Shown in pieces: positions 27,993 through 39,728 of a stretch of DNA of 64,000 nucleotides. Under the pieces are notes generated by a model that saw only the letters and a list, made by a program, of their open reading frames with translations, had not been told where the DNA came from and did not search any database. The stretch comes from Herminiimonas sp. KBW02 (GTDB taxonomy: Bacteria; Pseudomonadota; Gammaproteobacteria; Burkholderiales; Burkholderiaceae_D). How positions within the stretch are numbered: position 1 is the stretch's first letter; each line of letters opens with the position of its first letter. The stretch spans positions 668,719-732,718 of the forward strand of contig NZ_QAJP01000004.1 of assembly GCF_003852535.1 (NCBI RefSeq), read 5' to 3'. Made by a program: the position numbers and the translations under genes.

Positions 27993-29366
27993 ATGCAGCA
28001 AACCATTATTGATATCGAATCCCTCGACATGGAAGCACGCGGTGTCGGCCATTTGCAAAATGAGGATGGCACACCGGGCAAAGTAGTTTTCGTCGAAGGT
28101 GCGCTGCCGAAAGAGCGCGTCGTTTACTCTTCCTATCGCAAGAAACCGAACTGGGAAGCAGCAAAAATGATGTCGCTGATCAAGGAATCGTCGCTGCGTA
28201 CCAATCCTAAATGCGTATATTTTGGCGTTTGCGGTGGCTGCTCCATGCAGCATCTGGAGCCGAGTGCGCAGGTCGCATTGAAACAGCGCATTCTGGAAGA
28301 TAACCTCAAGCACATCGGCAAGGTTAAGGCGGAAACCATGCTTCGTCCGATACATGGGCCGACCTGGGGTTACCGTTACCGCGCCCGTATTTCAGTGCGG
28401 AATGTGGTGAAAAAAGGTGGTGTGCTGGTTGGTTTCCATGAGCGCAAATCGTCTTTCATCACCGATATGAAGACCTGCGAAATCCTGCCGCCACATGTGT
28501 CGGCGATGCTGGTTCCCTTGCGTGAACTGATCGCATCGTTGTCGGTGATAGATGATTTGCCGCAAATTGAATTGGCGATCGGCCAGGGGGCGCAAGAGAA
28601 AGTCACGGCGATGGTCTTGCGCATCATGACGGCGCTGACAGCTGATGACGAAGTGAAGTTAAAGGCTTTTGCAGACCTGCATCAGGTGCAATGGTGGTTG
28701 CAGCCAGCAGGGCCGGACAGCGCTTATCAGTTCTATCCGACAGAAAATAACCTGCACTACGCACTGCCGGAATTCAACGTAAAGATGCCGTTCAAGCCGA
28801 CAGATTTCACGCAGGTAAATCACCAGATCAATCGCGTGTTGGTCGCGCGTGCCTTGCGTTTGCTGGATGCGCAGCCGACCGATCGTATCGCTGATTTGTT
28901 CTGCGGATTGGGTAACTTCACTTTGCCGATCGCGACGCAAGCGCGTGAAGTCGTCGGTATAGAAGGCAGCACCACGCTGACGGAGCGTTCGCTGGAAAAC
29001 GCGACTGCCAACGGCCTGGCCGATAAGACATCGTTTTATTGCCGTAACCTGTTTGAAGCGAAAGCAGGGGACTTTGTTGAGTTGGGTAAATTCGACCGCA
29101 TGCTGATCGATCCGCCGCGTGATGGTGCGTTGGCCGTATGCGAGGCCTTGTCGGAATTGGGCAAGAGCCATCCGGACCTGCTGCCTGGTCGTATCGTTTA
29201 TGTCTCGTGTAATCCATCGACGCTGGCACGTGATGCTGCGGTATTGGTGAACGAAGGGCAGTACGATTTGAAGAATGCGGGTGTGATCAATATGTTCCCG
29301 CATACCTCGCATGTGGAATCTATGGCAGTCTTTGAGCTGCGTCAGACACCTGCAGCGACTGCGTAA
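27993..29366 (+). CDS. rlmD: 23S rRNA (uracil(1939)-C5)-methyltransferase
   Basis: 457 residues. A TRAM domain at the N-terminus, then the 4Fe-4S cysteine pattern CVYFGVCGGC (about 71-80), and the SAM domain with DLFCGLGNFTLPIA. The catalytic Cys lies in YVSCNPSTLARD near 405. Methylates U1939 of 23S rRNA; previously called RumA. It is followed by a bidirectional terminator shared with the convergent gene. Confidence 0.95.
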   Translation: MQQTIIDIESLDMEARGVGHLQNEDGTPGKVVFVEGALPKERVVYSSYRKKPNWEAAKMMSLIKESSLRTNPKCVYFGVCGGCSMQHLEPSAQVALKQRILEDNLKHIGKVKAETMLRPIHGPTWGYRYRARISVRNVVKKGGVLVGFHERKSSFITDMKTCEILPPHVSAMLVPLRELIASLSVIDDLPQIELAIGQGAQEKVTAMVLRIMTALTADDEVKLKAFADLHQVQWWLQPAGPDSAYQFYPTENNLHYALPEFNVKMPFKPTDFTQVNHQINRVLVARALRLLDAQPTDRIADLFCGLGNFTLPIATQAREVVGIEGSTTLTERSLENATANGLADKTSFYCRNLFEAKAGDFVELGKFDRMLIDPPRDGALAVCEALSELGKSHPDLLPGRIVYVSCNPSTLARDAAVLVNEGQYDLKNAGVINMFPHTSHVESMAVFELRQTPAATA

Positions 29367-29382
29367 GCAAGCTGCAGGAATT

Positions 29383-29413
29383 AAAAAAAGCCGACTGAAA
29401 AGTCGGCTTTTTT
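29383..29413. terminator. Bidirectional terminator between rlmD and the BI-1 gene
   Basis: AAAGCCGACT/AGTCGGCTTT stem with GAAA tetraloop, flanked by A and T runs on both sides. It lies between two convergent genes. Confidence 0.92.
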
Positions 29414-29434
29414 GTTTATTGCACTGAAAGTTTA

Positions 29435-30124
29435 TCAGTCGCGTTCGCCACCAAAGATGCCGAGCAGTGCCAGCAAATTGGAGAAAATGTTATAGACGCT
29501 CAGGTAAATGCCCAGGGTCGCGGTGACGTAGTTGGTTTCGCCGCCGTTGATGATGCGTTGTACATCATACAAGATGAAGGCAGAGAAGATACCGATCGCT
29601 ACGACCGAGATCGTCAGTTGCAAAGCTGGCAATTGCAGCCAGATATTTGCCAGTGCGGCAACGATGATCACCAGTACGCCCATGAACAGCCATTTGCCGA
29701 GGCCGCTGAAGTCGCGTTTGGATACGGTTGCTACCGATGCCATAGTTGCAAGGATTGCAGCAGTGCCGCCAAAAGCCGTCATGATCAGCGAAGTGCCGTT
29801 GGCAAAGCCGAGGATGTGACCGATCAGGCGCGACAGCATCAAGCCCATGAAGAAGGTGAAGCCCAGCAGGAGGGCGACGCCCAGGCCGGAATTTTTGGTC
29901 TTTTCAATTGCATAAAAGAAACCGAATGCAATTGCCAAAAAGATAATCATGCCCATGAATGGGCTGCCAGCGAAGAAGGCAAATTTAAACTGTACGCCTA
30001 TCCAGGCACCCAGCACGGTAGGGATCATCGAAAGGGCGAGCAGCCAGTATGTATTGCGCAAGACGCGATGGCGTACCGCCGTGGTGTCATAGGTAGACCC
30101 AAAGGTCTGCTGTAAATTGCTCAT
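29435..30124 (-). CDS. Bax inhibitor-1/YccA-family membrane protein
   Basis: 229 residues with about seven hydrophobic spans, the BI-1 fold. The family is related to E. coli YccA, which modulates the FtsH protease, and to calcium-leak channels. The C-terminal motif ILYDVQRIINGG with its conserved aspartate is seen near 190. That the FtsH regulators HflK and HflC are encoded 11 kb away is of interest but proves no link. Confidence 0.92.
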   Translation of the reverse strand: MSNLQQTFGSTYDTTAVRHRVLRNTYWLLALSMIPTVLGAWIGVQFKFAFFAGSPFMGMIIFLAIAFGFFYAIEKTKNSGLGVALLLGFTFFMGLMLSRLIGHILGFANGTSLIMTAFGGTAAILATMASVATVSKRDFSGLGKWLFMGVLVIIVAALANIWLQLPALQLTISVVAIGIFSAFILYDVQRIINGGETNYVTATLGIYLSVYNIFSNLLALLGIFGGERD

Positions 30125-30332
30125 GGTTTCTCCAGGTAAATATCAAGCTCGAGTTGTTGCCAAGCAGGTTCTTGACATGCACATAGTATAAACGGTTCTG
30201 TTCTTAACGCTATCTTCACATTAAAAGCTCTTGTTTCTGCTTCAAGTAGATGGGGCTTTCATGGTAGAATTAAAGGTTAGTTGAAATATCAGAATTTTGT
30301 CTTAACCCTTTCATTTTATTGGAGTTTTTCAG

Positions 30333-30758
30333 ATGGCAATCGAACGCACACTGTCGATTATTAAACCGGATGCAGTAGCAAAAAACGTAATCGGTCAGAT
30401 TTATAGCCGTTTCGAAGGCGCAGGCCTGAAAATCGTCGCTGCTCGCATGACGCAATTGTCGCGTGCTGAAGCCGAAGGTTTCTACGCTGTGCACAGCGCA
30501 CGTCCTTTCTTCAAAGACCTGGTCGATTTCATGATTTCCGGTCCTGTCATCATCCAAGTGCTCGAAGGCGAAAACGCAATCATCAAGCACCGCGACCTGA
30601 TGGGCGCAACCGATCCGAAAAAAGCAGACAAAGGCACCATCCGTGCTGATTTCGCTGATTCAATCGATGCAAATGCTGTACACGGTTCCGACGCAGAAGA
30701 AACAGCGAAAGTTGAAATCGCTTACTACTTCCCGGCATTGAACGTTTACTCGCGTTAA
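30333..30758 (+). CDS. ndk: Nucleoside diphosphate kinase
   Basis: 141 residues. Balances nucleoside triphosphates through a phosphohistidine. [12 protein letters not shown] opens the protein; the catalytic His117 is in NAVHGSD. TTGGAG lies 8 bases before ATG. A weak extended -10 (TAGAAT, about 30264-30269) is the best promoter candidate upstream. rlmN follows after 69 bases. Confidence 0.98.
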   Translation: MAIERTLSIIKPDAVAKNVIGQIYSRFEGAGLKIVAARMTQLSRAEAEGFYAVHSARPFFKDLVDFMISGPVIIQVLEGENAIIKHRDLMGATDPKKADKGTIRADFADSIDANAVHGSDAEETAKVEIAYYFPALNVYSR

Positions 30759-30827
30759 TTTGAAATTCTGTCTGTCGCCGACCATACTGGTTAAGGCGAC
30801 TGGCAGACAGAAGCAAAAAGTGTTTTT

Positions 30828-31991
30828 ATGACGACTCTCACCAATTTGCTGGATCTGGATCCTGCGCAACTCATCGCTTACTGCGGCGAGTTGGGTGAGA
30901 AGCCGTTTCGCGCCAAGCAATTGCAACGCTGGATACATCAATTCGGTGCCAGCGATTTTGACGCGATGACCGATTTGGCTAAATCGCTGCGTGACAAACT
31001 CGCCACGCGCGCGATCATCGCTGCACCCGCCGTGATTTCTGATCACACCTCTGCCGACGGCACCCGCAAGTGGCTGGTCGATGTGGGGCAGGGCAATGCA
31101 GTTGAAACAGTTTTTATTCCTGAAGAAAACCGCGGCACGCTGTGTATTTCGACACAAGCCGGATGCGCGGTGAATTGCCGTTTTTGCTCGACTGGCAAAC
31201 AGGGCTTTAACCGGAATCTTTCGGTTGGCGAAATCATCGGCCAACTGTGGATGGCCGAGTTCGAATTACGTCGTACCAAAGGCATAGAGCCAGGCCCTAA
31301 GGGCGAGCGCCAGATCACCAATGTGGTGATGATGGGCATGGGCGAGCCTTTGTTGAACTATGAGCCTACCGTTACCGCATTGAAGCTGATGCTGGACGAT
31401 AATGCCTACGGCCTGTCGCGCCGCCGTGTAACGCTGTCGACCAGCGGCGTGGTGCCGATGATAGACAAGCTGTCGCAGGATTGCGCAGTTGCGCTGGCAG
31501 TATCGCTGCACGCATCGAACGATGCCTTGCGCGATGGGCTCGTGCCATTGAACAAAAAATACCCGCTGGTGGAATTGATGGCTGCCTGCAAGCGCTATCT
31601 GGAGTTCGCGCCGCGTGATTTTGTTACCTTCGAATATTGCATGCTGGATGGTGTCAACGATAGTGACCAGCACGCACGTGAACTGATCGCTCTGGTGCGT
31701 CAGGCCGATGTGCCGTGCAAATTCAATTTGATCCCGTTTAATCCATTCCCTGAATCGGGTTTGACGCGCTCGCAGAATCCACGCATTAAAGCCTTCGCAC
31801 AAGTGTTGATGGATGCAGGCATCGTGACCACTGTACGCAAGACGCGCGGTGATGACATCGATGCGGCGTGCGGACAGTTGGCAGGTGAAGTGCAAGATCG
31901 TACACGCGTACAAGACCGCATGAAGAAAATGGCGGAGTACCAGGAAAAATTTGGCAAGAATTTCGGGCGTATTGTGGAGATTTCATCTTGA
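30828..31991 (+). CDS. rlmN: Dual-specificity rRNA/tRNA adenine C2-methyltransferase
   Basis: 387-residue radical SAM enzyme that methylates A2503 of 23S rRNA and A37 of some tRNAs. The radical SAM cluster motif CAVNCRFC is near residues 113-120; the methyl-carrying cysteine is near the C-terminus in [11 protein letters not shown]. The stop overlaps the pilW start (TGATG). The rlmN-pilW-rodZ-ispG-hisS order is conserved widely in beta- and gammaproteobacteria. Confidence 0.97.
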   Translation: MTTLTNLLDLDPAQLIAYCGELGEKPFRAKQLQRWIHQFGASDFDAMTDLAKSLRDKLATRAIIAAPAVISDHTSADGTRKWLVDVGQGNAVETVFIPEENRGTLCISTQAGCAVNCRFCSTGKQGFNRNLSVGEIIGQLWMAEFELRRTKGIEPGPKGERQITNVVMMGMGEPLLNYEPTVTALKLMLDDNAYGLSRRRVTLSTSGVVPMIDKLSQDCAVALAVSLHASNDALRDGLVPLNKKYPLVELMAACKRYLEFAPRDFVTFEYCMLDGVNDSDQHARELIALVRQADVPCKFNLIPFNPFPESGLTRSQNPRIKAFAQVLMDAGIVTTVRKTRGDDIDAACGQLAGEVQDRTRVQDRMKKMAEYQEKFGKNFGRIVEISS

Positions 31992-32788
31992 TGACAGCAC
32001 GTCGATCGGCTTGGTTGGGAATGTCCCTGTTATCTGCAATCCTGTTGTTGGGTTGCGCCGCCAAACCTGCTGTTGCACCTGATAGTGAGCTGGCCACCAG
32101 TTTCGACAAAACAGATAATCAAAAGCGTGCCCGCATACGCTTGCAACTGGCGATAGGATATTACCAGCAAGGCCAGTTGAATGTGGCCCTGGACGAAGTC
32201 AAGCTGGCTTTGCAAACCGATCCTAATTCGGCTGATGCTTATAGCATGGCGGCCCTGATTTATATGGACCAGGGTGAAGCTCGCCAGGCTGAGGAAAATT
32301 TCATGCGTGCGCTGCGTCTGGCGCCGAACGATCCGGATTTGAGTAATAACTATGGCTGGTTCCTGTGTCAGAACGGACGCGCGAGTCAAGCCATTCCGTA
32401 TTTCGAAGCAGCCCTGCGCAGCAAGACTTATCAGTCTCCTGCGAAGGCGCTGAATAATGCCGGCACTTGCAGCCTGATCCTGAAGGACAAGGTCGCCGCA
32501 GACCGTTATTTTAATGAAGCATTTCGCCTTGATCCCGGCAACCTGACGACCAGTACCAATCTGGCGCGTCTGAATTATGAGCGTGGTGATCTGGAGCGTG
32601 CCCGGTTTTATATCAATCGCGTGACCAAAGCAGATGTGCTGAGCGCGGAAGTGTTGTGGTTAGCAATCAAAATTGAGCGCAAGGTGGGCGATCGTGCCGC
32701 AGAAAACAGCCTCGTGACGCAATTGCGCCGCCGTTATCCGGACTCGGCTGAGTTTGCTGCCTATCAGCGTGGAGCCTTTAATGAGTAA
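31991..32788 (+). CDS. pilW: Type IV pilus biogenesis/stability lipoprotein PilW (PilF), TPR
   Basis: 265 residues. Lipoprotein signal with lipobox LLLGC (Cys22), then TPR repeats (IGYYQQGQLNVALDEVKLAL, AALIYMDQGEARQAEENF and others). In other bacteria it is the outer-membrane pilotin for the PilQ secretin. ATG 31991 is fused to the rlmN stop. Overlaps the next gene by 8 bases, so translation is coupled. No other pilus gene is in this window. Confidence 0.9.
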   Translation: MTARRSAWLGMSLLSAILLLGCAAKPAVAPDSELATSFDKTDNQKRARIRLQLAIGYYQQGQLNVALDEVKLALQTDPNSADAYSMAALIYMDQGEARQAEENFMRALRLAPNDPDLSNNYGWFLCQNGRASQAIPYFEAALRSKTYQSPAKALNNAGTCSLILKDKVAADRYFNEAFRLDPGNLTTSTNLARLNYERGDLERARFYINRVTKADVLSAEVLWLAIKIERKVGDRAAENSLVTQLRRRYPDSAEFAAYQRGAFNE

Positions 32789-33815
32789 TGACGTGCCTGT
32801 GAATGAAGCTTTGAATGATGCGGTCCCGGAAGCGGCGCCAGAAACCGAGAAACGTGAGCCTGTGATTTCCGCAGGTGTACAACTCGCGGCCTTGCGCGAA
32901 GAACGCGGCTGGACCGTAGAGCAGGTCGCGAATCAACTGAACCTGGCCAGCCGTCAGATCCTGGCACTGGAGGAAGATAACTATGCGGCTTTGCCTGGCA
33001 TGGTGATCGTGCGTGGTTTCATCCGTTCGTATGCGAAAGTCTTGCGCGTTGATCCTGCACCTATCCTGGCAGGAATCAAGGATGACACAGCCGCACCGGC
33101 GGTTTTGCCGCCTGAACGCAGTCCGCTTTCTGCTTCGTTTTCTGAAACCAAATTGCTGGCGTCGAATTCGCGTGGTCTGAATTCGAAGATGGTGCTCGGT
33201 GGCGGCATACTGGTAGTGCTGGGTGCGCTGGCTTATGCCGGTCAACACATGGGGTGGTTGTCGCACAGCACTTCCGGCTCACCGGCCAAAGTGGAAGAAA
33301 AGCTGGCGCCGATAGAGTTATCGGACGCGCCTGCAGCTGCGGTAGTAGAAGTGCCGCCGCCGATAGAAATTACTGAAGCCGGCCCGACAGAAAGCAAGCC
33401 GGCTGAAGTCAAACCGACCGAAGCTGCCAAGCCTGCGGCTGAAGCTGTGGCTGCGAAGTCGGCCGCGCCTGCAGTCGCTGCCGCAACAACTGCTGCGCCA
33501 GTAACGCCTGCCGCGGCACCTGCTGCAAAACCGACGCCGGTTGCAGCGGTGGTCAAGCCTGTTGTTCCGGTTGATAGCAAGAATGCCCTGGCGATCAATG
33601 TACGCGAAGATTCCTGGGTGGAAATCAAGGGCGCTGACAATAGCGTGTTGTTGTCCCGTCTGCTGAAAGCTGGCAGCTCTGAAGCTGTTGCCGTCACCGG
33701 TCCGGTGTCGGTAGTCATTGGTAACGCAGCAGGTGTAGATGTCACTTTGCGCGGTGCGCCGGTTGATGTGGTCACTGGAAACAGCAGCAACGTTGCCCGA
33801 TTGAATTTGAAATAA
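32781..33815 (+). CDS. RodZ-like helix-turn-helix membrane protein
   Basis: 344 residues. N-terminal Cro/CI-type helix-turn-helix ([20 protein letters not shown], about 36-92), a single membrane helix (about 138-156), a long Ala/Pro/Thr/Lys linker, and a C-terminal DUF4115 domain ([18 protein letters not shown]). This layout matches RodZ, which links MreB to the cell wall machinery and sets rod shape. GGAGC precedes ATG 32781 inside the end of pilW. The linker is of low complexity. Confidence 0.88.
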   Translation: MSNDVPVNEALNDAVPEAAPETEKREPVISAGVQLAALREERGWTVEQVANQLNLASRQILALEEDNYAALPGMVIVRGFIRSYAKVLRVDPAPILAGIKDDTAAPAVLPPERSPLSASFSETKLLASNSRGLNSKMVLGGGILVVLGALAYAGQHMGWLSHSTSGSPAKVEEKLAPIELSDAPAAAVVEVPPPIEITEAGPTESKPAEVKPTEAAKPAAEAVAAKSAAPAVAAATTAAPVTPAAAPAAKPTPVAAVVKPVVPVDSKNALAINVREDSWVEIKGADNSVLLSRLLKAGSSEAVAVTGPVSVVIGNAAGVDVTLRGAPVDVVTGNSSNVARLNLK

Positions 33816-33822
33816 AGCACTT

Positions 33823-35094
33823 ATGTCGTCATCCAATCCGATAGCTACCGGCCCAGTTACGCGTCGCCAAAGCCGTATAGCGGTAGTCAGTTACGGCGGC
33901 CGTGAAGTTCGTATAGGCGGAGACGCGCCGGTGGTGGTGCAATCGATGACCAATACCGATACCGCGGACGTCATCGGCACCGCGATCCAGATCAAGGAAT
34001 TGGCACGTGCCGGTTCGGAAATGGTGCGTATCACCGTCAATACGCCGGAAGCTGCAGCGGCAGTGCCGGAAATTTGCGAGCAACTCGACAAGATGGATAT
34101 CGTCGTGCCGCTGGTCGGCGACTTCCATTACAACGGTCATAAATTATTGAATGACTATCCGGAATGCGCGAAAGCGCTGGCGAAATATCGCATCAATCCG
34201 GGTAATGTCGGCAAGGGTAATAAACGCGATACGCAGTTCGCGCAAATGATAGAAACCGCGTGCCGCTTTGATAAGCCGGTACGCATAGGTGTGAACTGGG
34301 GCAGCCTGGATCAGGAACTGCTGGCACGCATCATGGATGAAAACGCGGCACGTGCGACGCCGTGGAGTGCGCAAGCCGTCATGTATGAAGCATTGGTGAC
34401 GTCGGCAATAGAAAACGCAAAGCGCGCGGAAGAAGTCGGCCTGGCGGGTGATCGCATCATCCTCTCGTGCAAGGTATCAGGTGTACAGGATTTGATCGCG
34501 GTGTATCGCGAACTGGCGCGTCGTTGTGATTATCCGCTGCACCTTGGTCTGACTGAGGCAGGGATGGGCAGCAAGGGTATCGTTGCTTCGACGGCAGCCT
34601 TGTCGGTGTTGCTACAGGAAGGCATAGGCGACACCATACGTATTTCGCTGACGCCGGAACCAGGTGGTGACCGCACCAAGGAAGTCGTAGTGGGGCAGGA
34701 AATTTTGCAGACCATGGGCTTGCGTAAATTTACGCCTATGGTGATTGCATGCCCGGGTTGTGGTCGCACGACTTCGACTGTGTTCCAGGAATTGGCAGAC
34801 GGCATACAAACCTATCTGCGTGATCAGATGCCGGTATGGAAGAAGGAGTATCCGGGCGTGGAAGCGATGAACGTCGCAGTCATGGGTTGCATCGTGAATG
34901 GTCCCGGTGAATCCAAGCATGCAAATATTGGCATCAGTTTGCCGGGTACCGGCGAATCGCCGGCGGCACCGGTATTCGTTGATGGTGAAAAAACCGTGAC
35001 CCTGCGCGGCGACAATATCGCCGAAGAATTCCACGCGATTGTGCTCGACTATGTAAAGAGCCACTACGGTAAAGAAAAAACCAGCGCTGCTTAA
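33823..35094 (+). CDS. ispG: 4-hydroxy-3-methylbut-2-enyl-diphosphate synthase
   Basis: 423 residues. The penultimate step of the MEP isoprenoid pathway, with a 4Fe-4S cluster. The cluster motif CPGCGRTT is near residue 310 with the third ligand in [12 protein letters not shown]. Begins 7 bases after the RodZ-like gene and continues the same operon. Also known as gcpE. Confidence 0.97.
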   Translation: MSSSNPIATGPVTRRQSRIAVVSYGGREVRIGGDAPVVVQSMTNTDTADVIGTAIQIKELARAGSEMVRITVNTPEAAAAVPEICEQLDKMDIVVPLVGDFHYNGHKLLNDYPECAKALAKYRINPGNVGKGNKRDTQFAQMIETACRFDKPVRIGVNWGSLDQELLARIMDENAARATPWSAQAVMYEALVTSAIENAKRAEEVGLAGDRIILSCKVSGVQDLIAVYRELARRCDYPLHLGLTEAGMGSKGIVASTAALSVLLQEGIGDTIRISLTPEPGGDRTKEVVVGQEILQTMGLRKFTPMVIACPGCGRTTSTVFQELADGIQTYLRDQMPVWKKEYPGVEAMNVAVMGCIVNGPGESKHANIGISLPGTGESPAAPVFVDGEKTVTLRGDNIAEEFHAIVLDYVKSHYGKEKTSAA

Positions 35095-35145
35095 ATTGCA
35101 GGCGCCACAAACAACTAGTTGCAGTAAATAAGTCTTTAAAAATAA

Positions 35146-36495
35146 ATGTCAGATACCAAAAAAACAGAAAAAATCGTCGGCGTAAAGGGAATGAATGACA
35201 TTCTTCCGGCTGACGCGCCTTTGTGGGAATTGTTTGAAAACACCGTGCACACTGTGCTCAAGAGCTATGGTTTTCAACAGATACGTACCCCTATCGTAGA
35301 GCCGACTGCATTGTTTGCACGCGGCCTGGGCGAGGTGACCGACATCGTCGAGAAGGAAATGTATTCCTTCACCGATTCCATGAACGGCGATCAACTGACT
35401 TTGCGTCCTGAATGCACGGCAGGTGTGGTGCGTGCTGCGCTCGAACACAATCTGACCTATGACGGCCCGAAGCGCTTGTGGTACGCGGGTCCGATGTTCC
35501 GTCACGAAAGACCGCAACGTGGTCGCTATCGCCAGTTTCATCAAATCGGTGCGGAAGCAATCGGCTTTGCTGGTCCGGATATCGATGCCGAACTGATCAT
35601 GATGTGTCAGCGTCTGTGGGATGACCTCGGCCTGCAGGATGTGCGTCTCGAACTGAACTCTATCGGTAATGCCGAAGAGCGTAACAAGCATCGCGCCGAT
35701 CTGATTGCATACTTTGAAAAGAATGAAGAGTTGCTGGATGCAGAAGCGAAAAAGCGCTTGCACAGTAATCCTTTGCGCATCCTGGATACCAAAAATCCGA
35801 CTATGCAGGATATGGTCAATGCCGCGCCCAAGCTGCTCGACTACCTGGGTGAAGAATCGCGCGCGCACTTTGAAGGCGTGCAAAAGATTTTGCGTCACAA
35901 TGCGATTCCGTTCACCATCAATCCGCGCCTGGTGCGCGGGATGGATTACTACAATCGCACCGTGTTCGAATGGGTCACTGATCAACTCGGTTCGCAAGGT
36001 ACGGTTTGCGGCGGTGGTCGTTATGATCCGCTGGTTGAAATGTTTGGCGGCAAACCGACGCCGGCCTGTGGTTTCGCGATGGGTGTGGAACGCTTGCTGG
36101 AGTTGATGAAAGCAAGCGGCGAACAGTTTGCGCCGAACCAATGCGACGTCTATATCGTGCATCAGGGCGAGGAAGCGCAGTTGCAGGCGTCAGTCGTGGC
36201 GGAACGTTTGCGTGACGCCGGACTCGATGTGGTATTGCACTGCGCTGCAGCGACCGGCATCGGCAGCTTCAAATCGCAAATGAAACGCGCGGACGGCAGC
36301 GGTGCTGCTTACGCCGTGATTATCGGTGAAGACGAAATTGCGCAGGGCACGGCAGTCGTCAAGGAAATGCGCAACGTGGAAGCGGCTGGCAACCAAGCCA
36401 GTGTGCCATTTGAAGGCATTGCGGATTATCTGGTTGATCAGATCGTTGGCGCGCATGACCATGCGCACGACGAACACGTACATTATCATCATTAA
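35146..36495 (+). CDS. hisS: Histidyl-tRNA synthetase with His-rich C-terminal tail
   Basis: 449 residues, class II synthetase. Motifs are [29 protein letters not shown] and the histidine-binding [15 protein letters not shown]. An unusual feature is the tail [14 protein letters not shown], with 7 His in 13 residues, which the standard enzyme lacks. It could bind metal or make synthesis of the tail sensitive to histidine supply; both are inferences. yfgM follows after 12 bases. Confidence 0.96.
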   Translation: MSDTKKTEKIVGVKGMNDILPADAPLWELFENTVHTVLKSYGFQQIRTPIVEPTALFARGLGEVTDIVEKEMYSFTDSMNGDQLTLRPECTAGVVRAALEHNLTYDGPKRLWYAGPMFRHERPQRGRYRQFHQIGAEAIGFAGPDIDAELIMMCQRLWDDLGLQDVRLELNSIGNAEERNKHRADLIAYFEKNEELLDAEAKKRLHSNPLRILDTKNPTMQDMVNAAPKLLDYLGEESRAHFEGVQKILRHNAIPFTINPRLVRGMDYYNRTVFEWVTDQLGSQGTVCGGGRYDPLVEMFGGKPTPACGFAMGVERLLELMKASGEQFAPNQCDVYIVHQGEEAQLQASVVAERLRDAGLDVVLHCAAATGIGSFKSQMKRADGSGAAYAVIIGEDEIAQGTAVVKEMRNVEAAGNQASVPFEGIADYLVDQIVGAHDHAHDEHVHYHH

Positions 36496-36507
36496 ACTTG
36501 GACCATC

Positions 36508-37158
36508 ATGGCATACGATCACGCAGAGCAAGAACAATTAGCTACTCTTAAATCCTGGTGGAATCAGTACGGCAACATCGTTACCTGGGTACTCATCGTC
36601 GTGCTCGGTGCGTATGCAGCCTGGGCCGGTTGGGGGGCTTACCAACGTAGCCAGGCGACGCAGGCAGCGCAGTTGTATGAAGAGCTGCAAAAAGCCGTCG
36701 CTGCGCAAGACAAGGAAAAAGTGCAGCGCGCTGCAACGGATATGGAAGCCAAGTTCGCCGGCACTGCTTATGCGCAAATGAGTGCGCTGGCAGCGGCCAA
36801 GTCGGCATTTGATGCGAATGACTTCAAAACAGCCAAGGCGCAATTGCAATGGGTAATCGACAAAGGCAACAGCGATGAATACAAGGCTGTCGCCAAAGTC
36901 CGCCTGGCTGGCATTCTGCTGGATGAAAAAGCATACGATGAAGGCCTGAAAGTATTGGCAGGTACATTCCCGGCGCAATTCGCGAATGTAGTCAGCGATC
37001 GTAAAGGCGACATCCTGGTTGCACAGAACAAGCTGGATGAAGCGCGTGCTGCATATCAGGCTGCACTGGAAAAAACCGATGCCAAGAATCCTGCGCGTCA
37101 GCTGATCCAGATCAAGCTGGACGCCATCGGCGGTGCACCGGTCAAAAAAGCAGCATAA
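36508..37158 (+). CDS. YfgM-family TPR membrane protein
   Basis: 216 residues. An N-terminal cytoplasmic start (YDHAEQEQLATLKSWWNQYG), one membrane helix (about 22-42), then a periplasmic helical/TPR region. The E. coli homologue YfgM binds the SecYEG translocon with PpiD and sits next to bamB as here. Good co-directional context between hisS and bamB supports the call. Confidence 0.9.
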   Translation: MAYDHAEQEQLATLKSWWNQYGNIVTWVLIVVLGAYAAWAGWGAYQRSQATQAAQLYEELQKAVAAQDKEKVQRAATDMEAKFAGTAYAQMSALAAAKSAFDANDFKTAKAQLQWVIDKGNSDEYKAVAKVRLAGILLDEKAYDEGLKVLAGTFPAQFANVVSDRKGDILVAQNKLDEARAAYQAALEKTDAKNPARQLIQIKLDAIGGAPVKKAA

Positions 37159-37176
37159 AAGCTCAAAGGAAAAGAA

Positions 37177-38343
37177 ATGCAGAAGTATCGAATCGCATTA
37201 AAAGTACTGTCGGCCAGCCTGTTGTTGGCGACTGCCGGATGCTCATTCCTGTCATCGATGAATCCGTTTGCCAGCAAGCCATCGACGCGTAATACACCAG
37301 CGCCGCTGGTTGAGTTCAAGCAAACCATGACTGCCCGTACTACGTGGACGGCATCTGTCGGTAAAGCAGGAAACTATGCTTTTTCACCAGTTTTGGTGCG
37401 TAACGATCTTTATACTGCAGCTGCAGACGGTACGATTACCCGTCTGGATGCGACCAATGGCCAGTCGCTCTGGCGTATCAATGCCGGCATGCCTTTGACA
37501 TCCGGTGTCGGCAGCGATGGCCAGACTATTGTCGTCGCAGGTGAGAAGGGCGTGGTACTGGCCTTTGATAACCAGGGCAAACTGCGCTGGAAGGCACAGG
37601 CCAGCAGCGAAATCCTGTCGACACCAGCGGTAGGCATGGATACTGTCGTTATCCGCAGCCTGGATAATCGCGTCGTTGCCTATGATGCAGAAACCGGCAC
37701 CCGTAAATGGTTTGCCCAGCGTACAGCGCCACCATTGACGCTGCGTACTTCACCAGGCATCAGCATTGCGAATGGCAATGCCTACATCGGCCTGGCTGGT
37801 GGTCGTTTGCTGGCGGTTGCGTTGAGCACCGGTGCGCCACGCTGGGAAGTTGCGGTGGGTGATCCACGCGGTACCACCGAGCTGGAACGTATTGCTGATA
37901 TCTCCGGCGCGCCGTTTGTCGCTGGTCGTGACGTATGCGCAGTATCGTATCAAGGCCGTATTGCCTGCTTCGATACCGTCAGTGGCACGCCGCGTTGGGG
38001 TAAAGCCTTCTCCAGTGATGTCGGCGTCGATGTTGATGGCAGCGCGGTGTATGCTGCGAATGAGCGCGGTACCGTGCAGGCATTTGCCCGTGATAGTGGT
38101 ACCAGCATCTGGCAAAACGAGCAGTTAAAAAACCGTCGTCTGTCGACGCCGGTTTCATCCAACCGTGCGGTAGCGGTTGGTGACTACCAGGGTTATATCC
38201 ATTTCTTCTCGAAAGACAATGGCTTGTTATTGGCACGTGTGAACACTGACGGCAGCCCGATACTCGGCGTGCCGGTTCGCACTGATGCGAATCTTATTTT
38301 TCAAACTCAATCAGGAACAGTGGTTGCCATCGCAGCCGAGTAA
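37177..38343 (+). CDS. bamB: Outer-membrane assembly lipoprotein BamB
   Basis: 388 residues. A lipoprotein signal ending in TAGC (Cys22) and an eight-bladed PQQ-type beta-propeller with repeats such as [19 protein letters not shown] and [15 protein letters not shown]. BamB helps BamA fold outer-membrane proteins. AAAGGA lies 7 bases before ATG. der follows within 8 bases. Confidence 0.95.
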   Translation: MQKYRIALKVLSASLLLATAGCSFLSSMNPFASKPSTRNTPAPLVEFKQTMTARTTWTASVGKAGNYAFSPVLVRNDLYTAAADGTITRLDATNGQSLWRINAGMPLTSGVGSDGQTIVVAGEKGVVLAFDNQGKLRWKAQASSEILSTPAVGMDTVVIRSLDNRVVAYDAETGTRKWFAQRTAPPLTLRTSPGISIANGNAYIGLAGGRLLAVALSTGAPRWEVAVGDPRGTTELERIADISGAPFVAGRDVCAVSYQGRIACFDTVSGTPRWGKAFSSDVGVDVDGSAVYAANERGTVQAFARDSGTSIWQNEQLKNRRLSTPVSSNRAVAVGDYQGYIHFFSKDNGLLLARVNTDGSPILGVPVRTDANLIFQTQSGTVVAIAAE

Positions 38344-38351
38344 AACATTTG

Positions 38352-39695
38352 ATGAAGCCGGTTATTGCACTTATAGGTCGACCTAACGTCGGCAAATCCA
38401 CGCTATTCAACCGACTAACCCGGTCGCGTGATGCGTTGGTCGCTGACCTTCCGGGCTTGACGCGTGACCGGCACTACGGCGAAGGCCGTGTGGGCGAACG
38501 TCCGTTCCTGGTGATAGATACTGGCGGTTTCGAGCCTGTTGCCAAAGAAGGCATCATGCATGAAATGGCCAAGCAGACGAAACAGGCTGTCGCAGAAGCG
38601 GACGTCGTGGTTTTCATCGTTGACGGTCGTCAAGGCTTGACGCCGCACGATAAAACTATCACCGACTTCCTGCGCAAATCCGGTCGTTCCGTGATGCTGG
38701 TGGTGAATAAAGCCGAAGGCATGAAGTACACGACGGTTACTGCCGACTTCTATGAGCTCGGCATGGGTGATCCTTATGTGATCTCGGCCGCGCATGGTGA
38801 CGGTGTTGCCGATCTGGTCGAGGAAGCACTGAACATTGCGTTCGCGCAGCGTCCGCCGGAAGAAGAAACACCGGCATCGAACGACAGAAGTATCAAACTT
38901 GCGATTGTCGGCCGTCCGAACGTAGGTAAATCCACGCTGGTCAATACCTTGCTGGGTGAAGAGCGCGTCATCGCATTCGATTTGCCGGGTACCACCCGCG
39001 ATTCGATCGAAATCCCGTTTGAACGCGACGGCAAGCATTACACCTTGATTGATACTGCGGGTATCCGCCGTCGCGGCAAGGTATTTGAAGCGATTGAGAA
39101 ATTCTCGGTAGTCAAAACCCTGCAATCAATTTCGGAAGCCAATGTCGTCTTGCTGTTGCTGGACGCCCAGCAAGATATCTCCGAGCAGGATGCGCATATC
39201 GCCGGCTTTATTCTGGAGTCTGGTCGCGCCCTAGTCATCGGTGTGAATAAATGGGATGGCCTGACTACTGACCGTCGTGATGCGATCAAGATGGATCTGG
39301 AGCGCAAACTGAATTTCCTGTCCTTTGCAAAAACACATTTTGTTTCGGCCTTGAAATCGAGCGGTATCGGTCCGATGATGAAATCTGTTGATAGCGCTTA
39401 CGCGGCAGCCATGACCAACCTGTCTACGCCTAAGCTGACGCGTGCACTGATCGAAGCGGTCGAGCATCAGCAGCCGCGGCGTAAAGGTTCTATCCGTCCG
39501 AAACTGCGCTATGCGCATCAGGGTGGTATGAACCCGCCGATTGTTGTCATTCACGGTAATGCGCTGGAAGCGATCGATGCAAACTACAAACGCTTCCTGG
39601 AAAAGCATTTCCGAGAAACTTTTTCGCTTGTCGGGACTCCACTACGTATCGAGTTACGTTCTGGTAAGAATCCTTTCTCGCGTTCGGAAAAATAA
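38352..39695 (+). CDS. der: Ribosome-assembly GTPase Der (EngA)
   Basis: 447 residues with two tandem GTPase domains, each opening with [10 protein letters not shown] (about residues 9 and 188), DLPGLTRD and DLPGTTRD as switch regions, NKAEG and NKWDG as G4 motifs, and a KH-like C-terminal domain. Needed for 50S maturation. I chose ATG 38352; a TTG at 38349 directly precedes it. Confidence 0.97.
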   Translation: MKPVIALIGRPNVGKSTLFNRLTRSRDALVADLPGLTRDRHYGEGRVGERPFLVIDTGGFEPVAKEGIMHEMAKQTKQAVAEADVVVFIVDGRQGLTPHDKTITDFLRKSGRSVMLVVNKAEGMKYTTVTADFYELGMGDPYVISAAHGDGVADLVEEALNIAFAQRPPEEETPASNDRSIKLAIVGRPNVGKSTLVNTLLGEERVIAFDLPGTTRDSIEIPFERDGKHYTLIDTAGIRRRGKVFEAIEKFSVVKTLQSISEANVVLLLLDAQQDISEQDAHIAGFILESGRALVIGVNKWDGLTTDRRDAIKMDLERKLNFLSFAKTHFVSALKSSGIGPMMKSVDSAYAAAMTNLSTPKLTRALIEAVEHQQPRRKGSIRPKLRYAHQGGMNPPIVVIHGNALEAIDANYKRFLEKHFRETFSLVGTPLRIELRSGKNPFSRSEK

Positions 39696-39728
39696 GCGAT
39701 TTGGCGAAAATGCCAGAAATCGATTACA

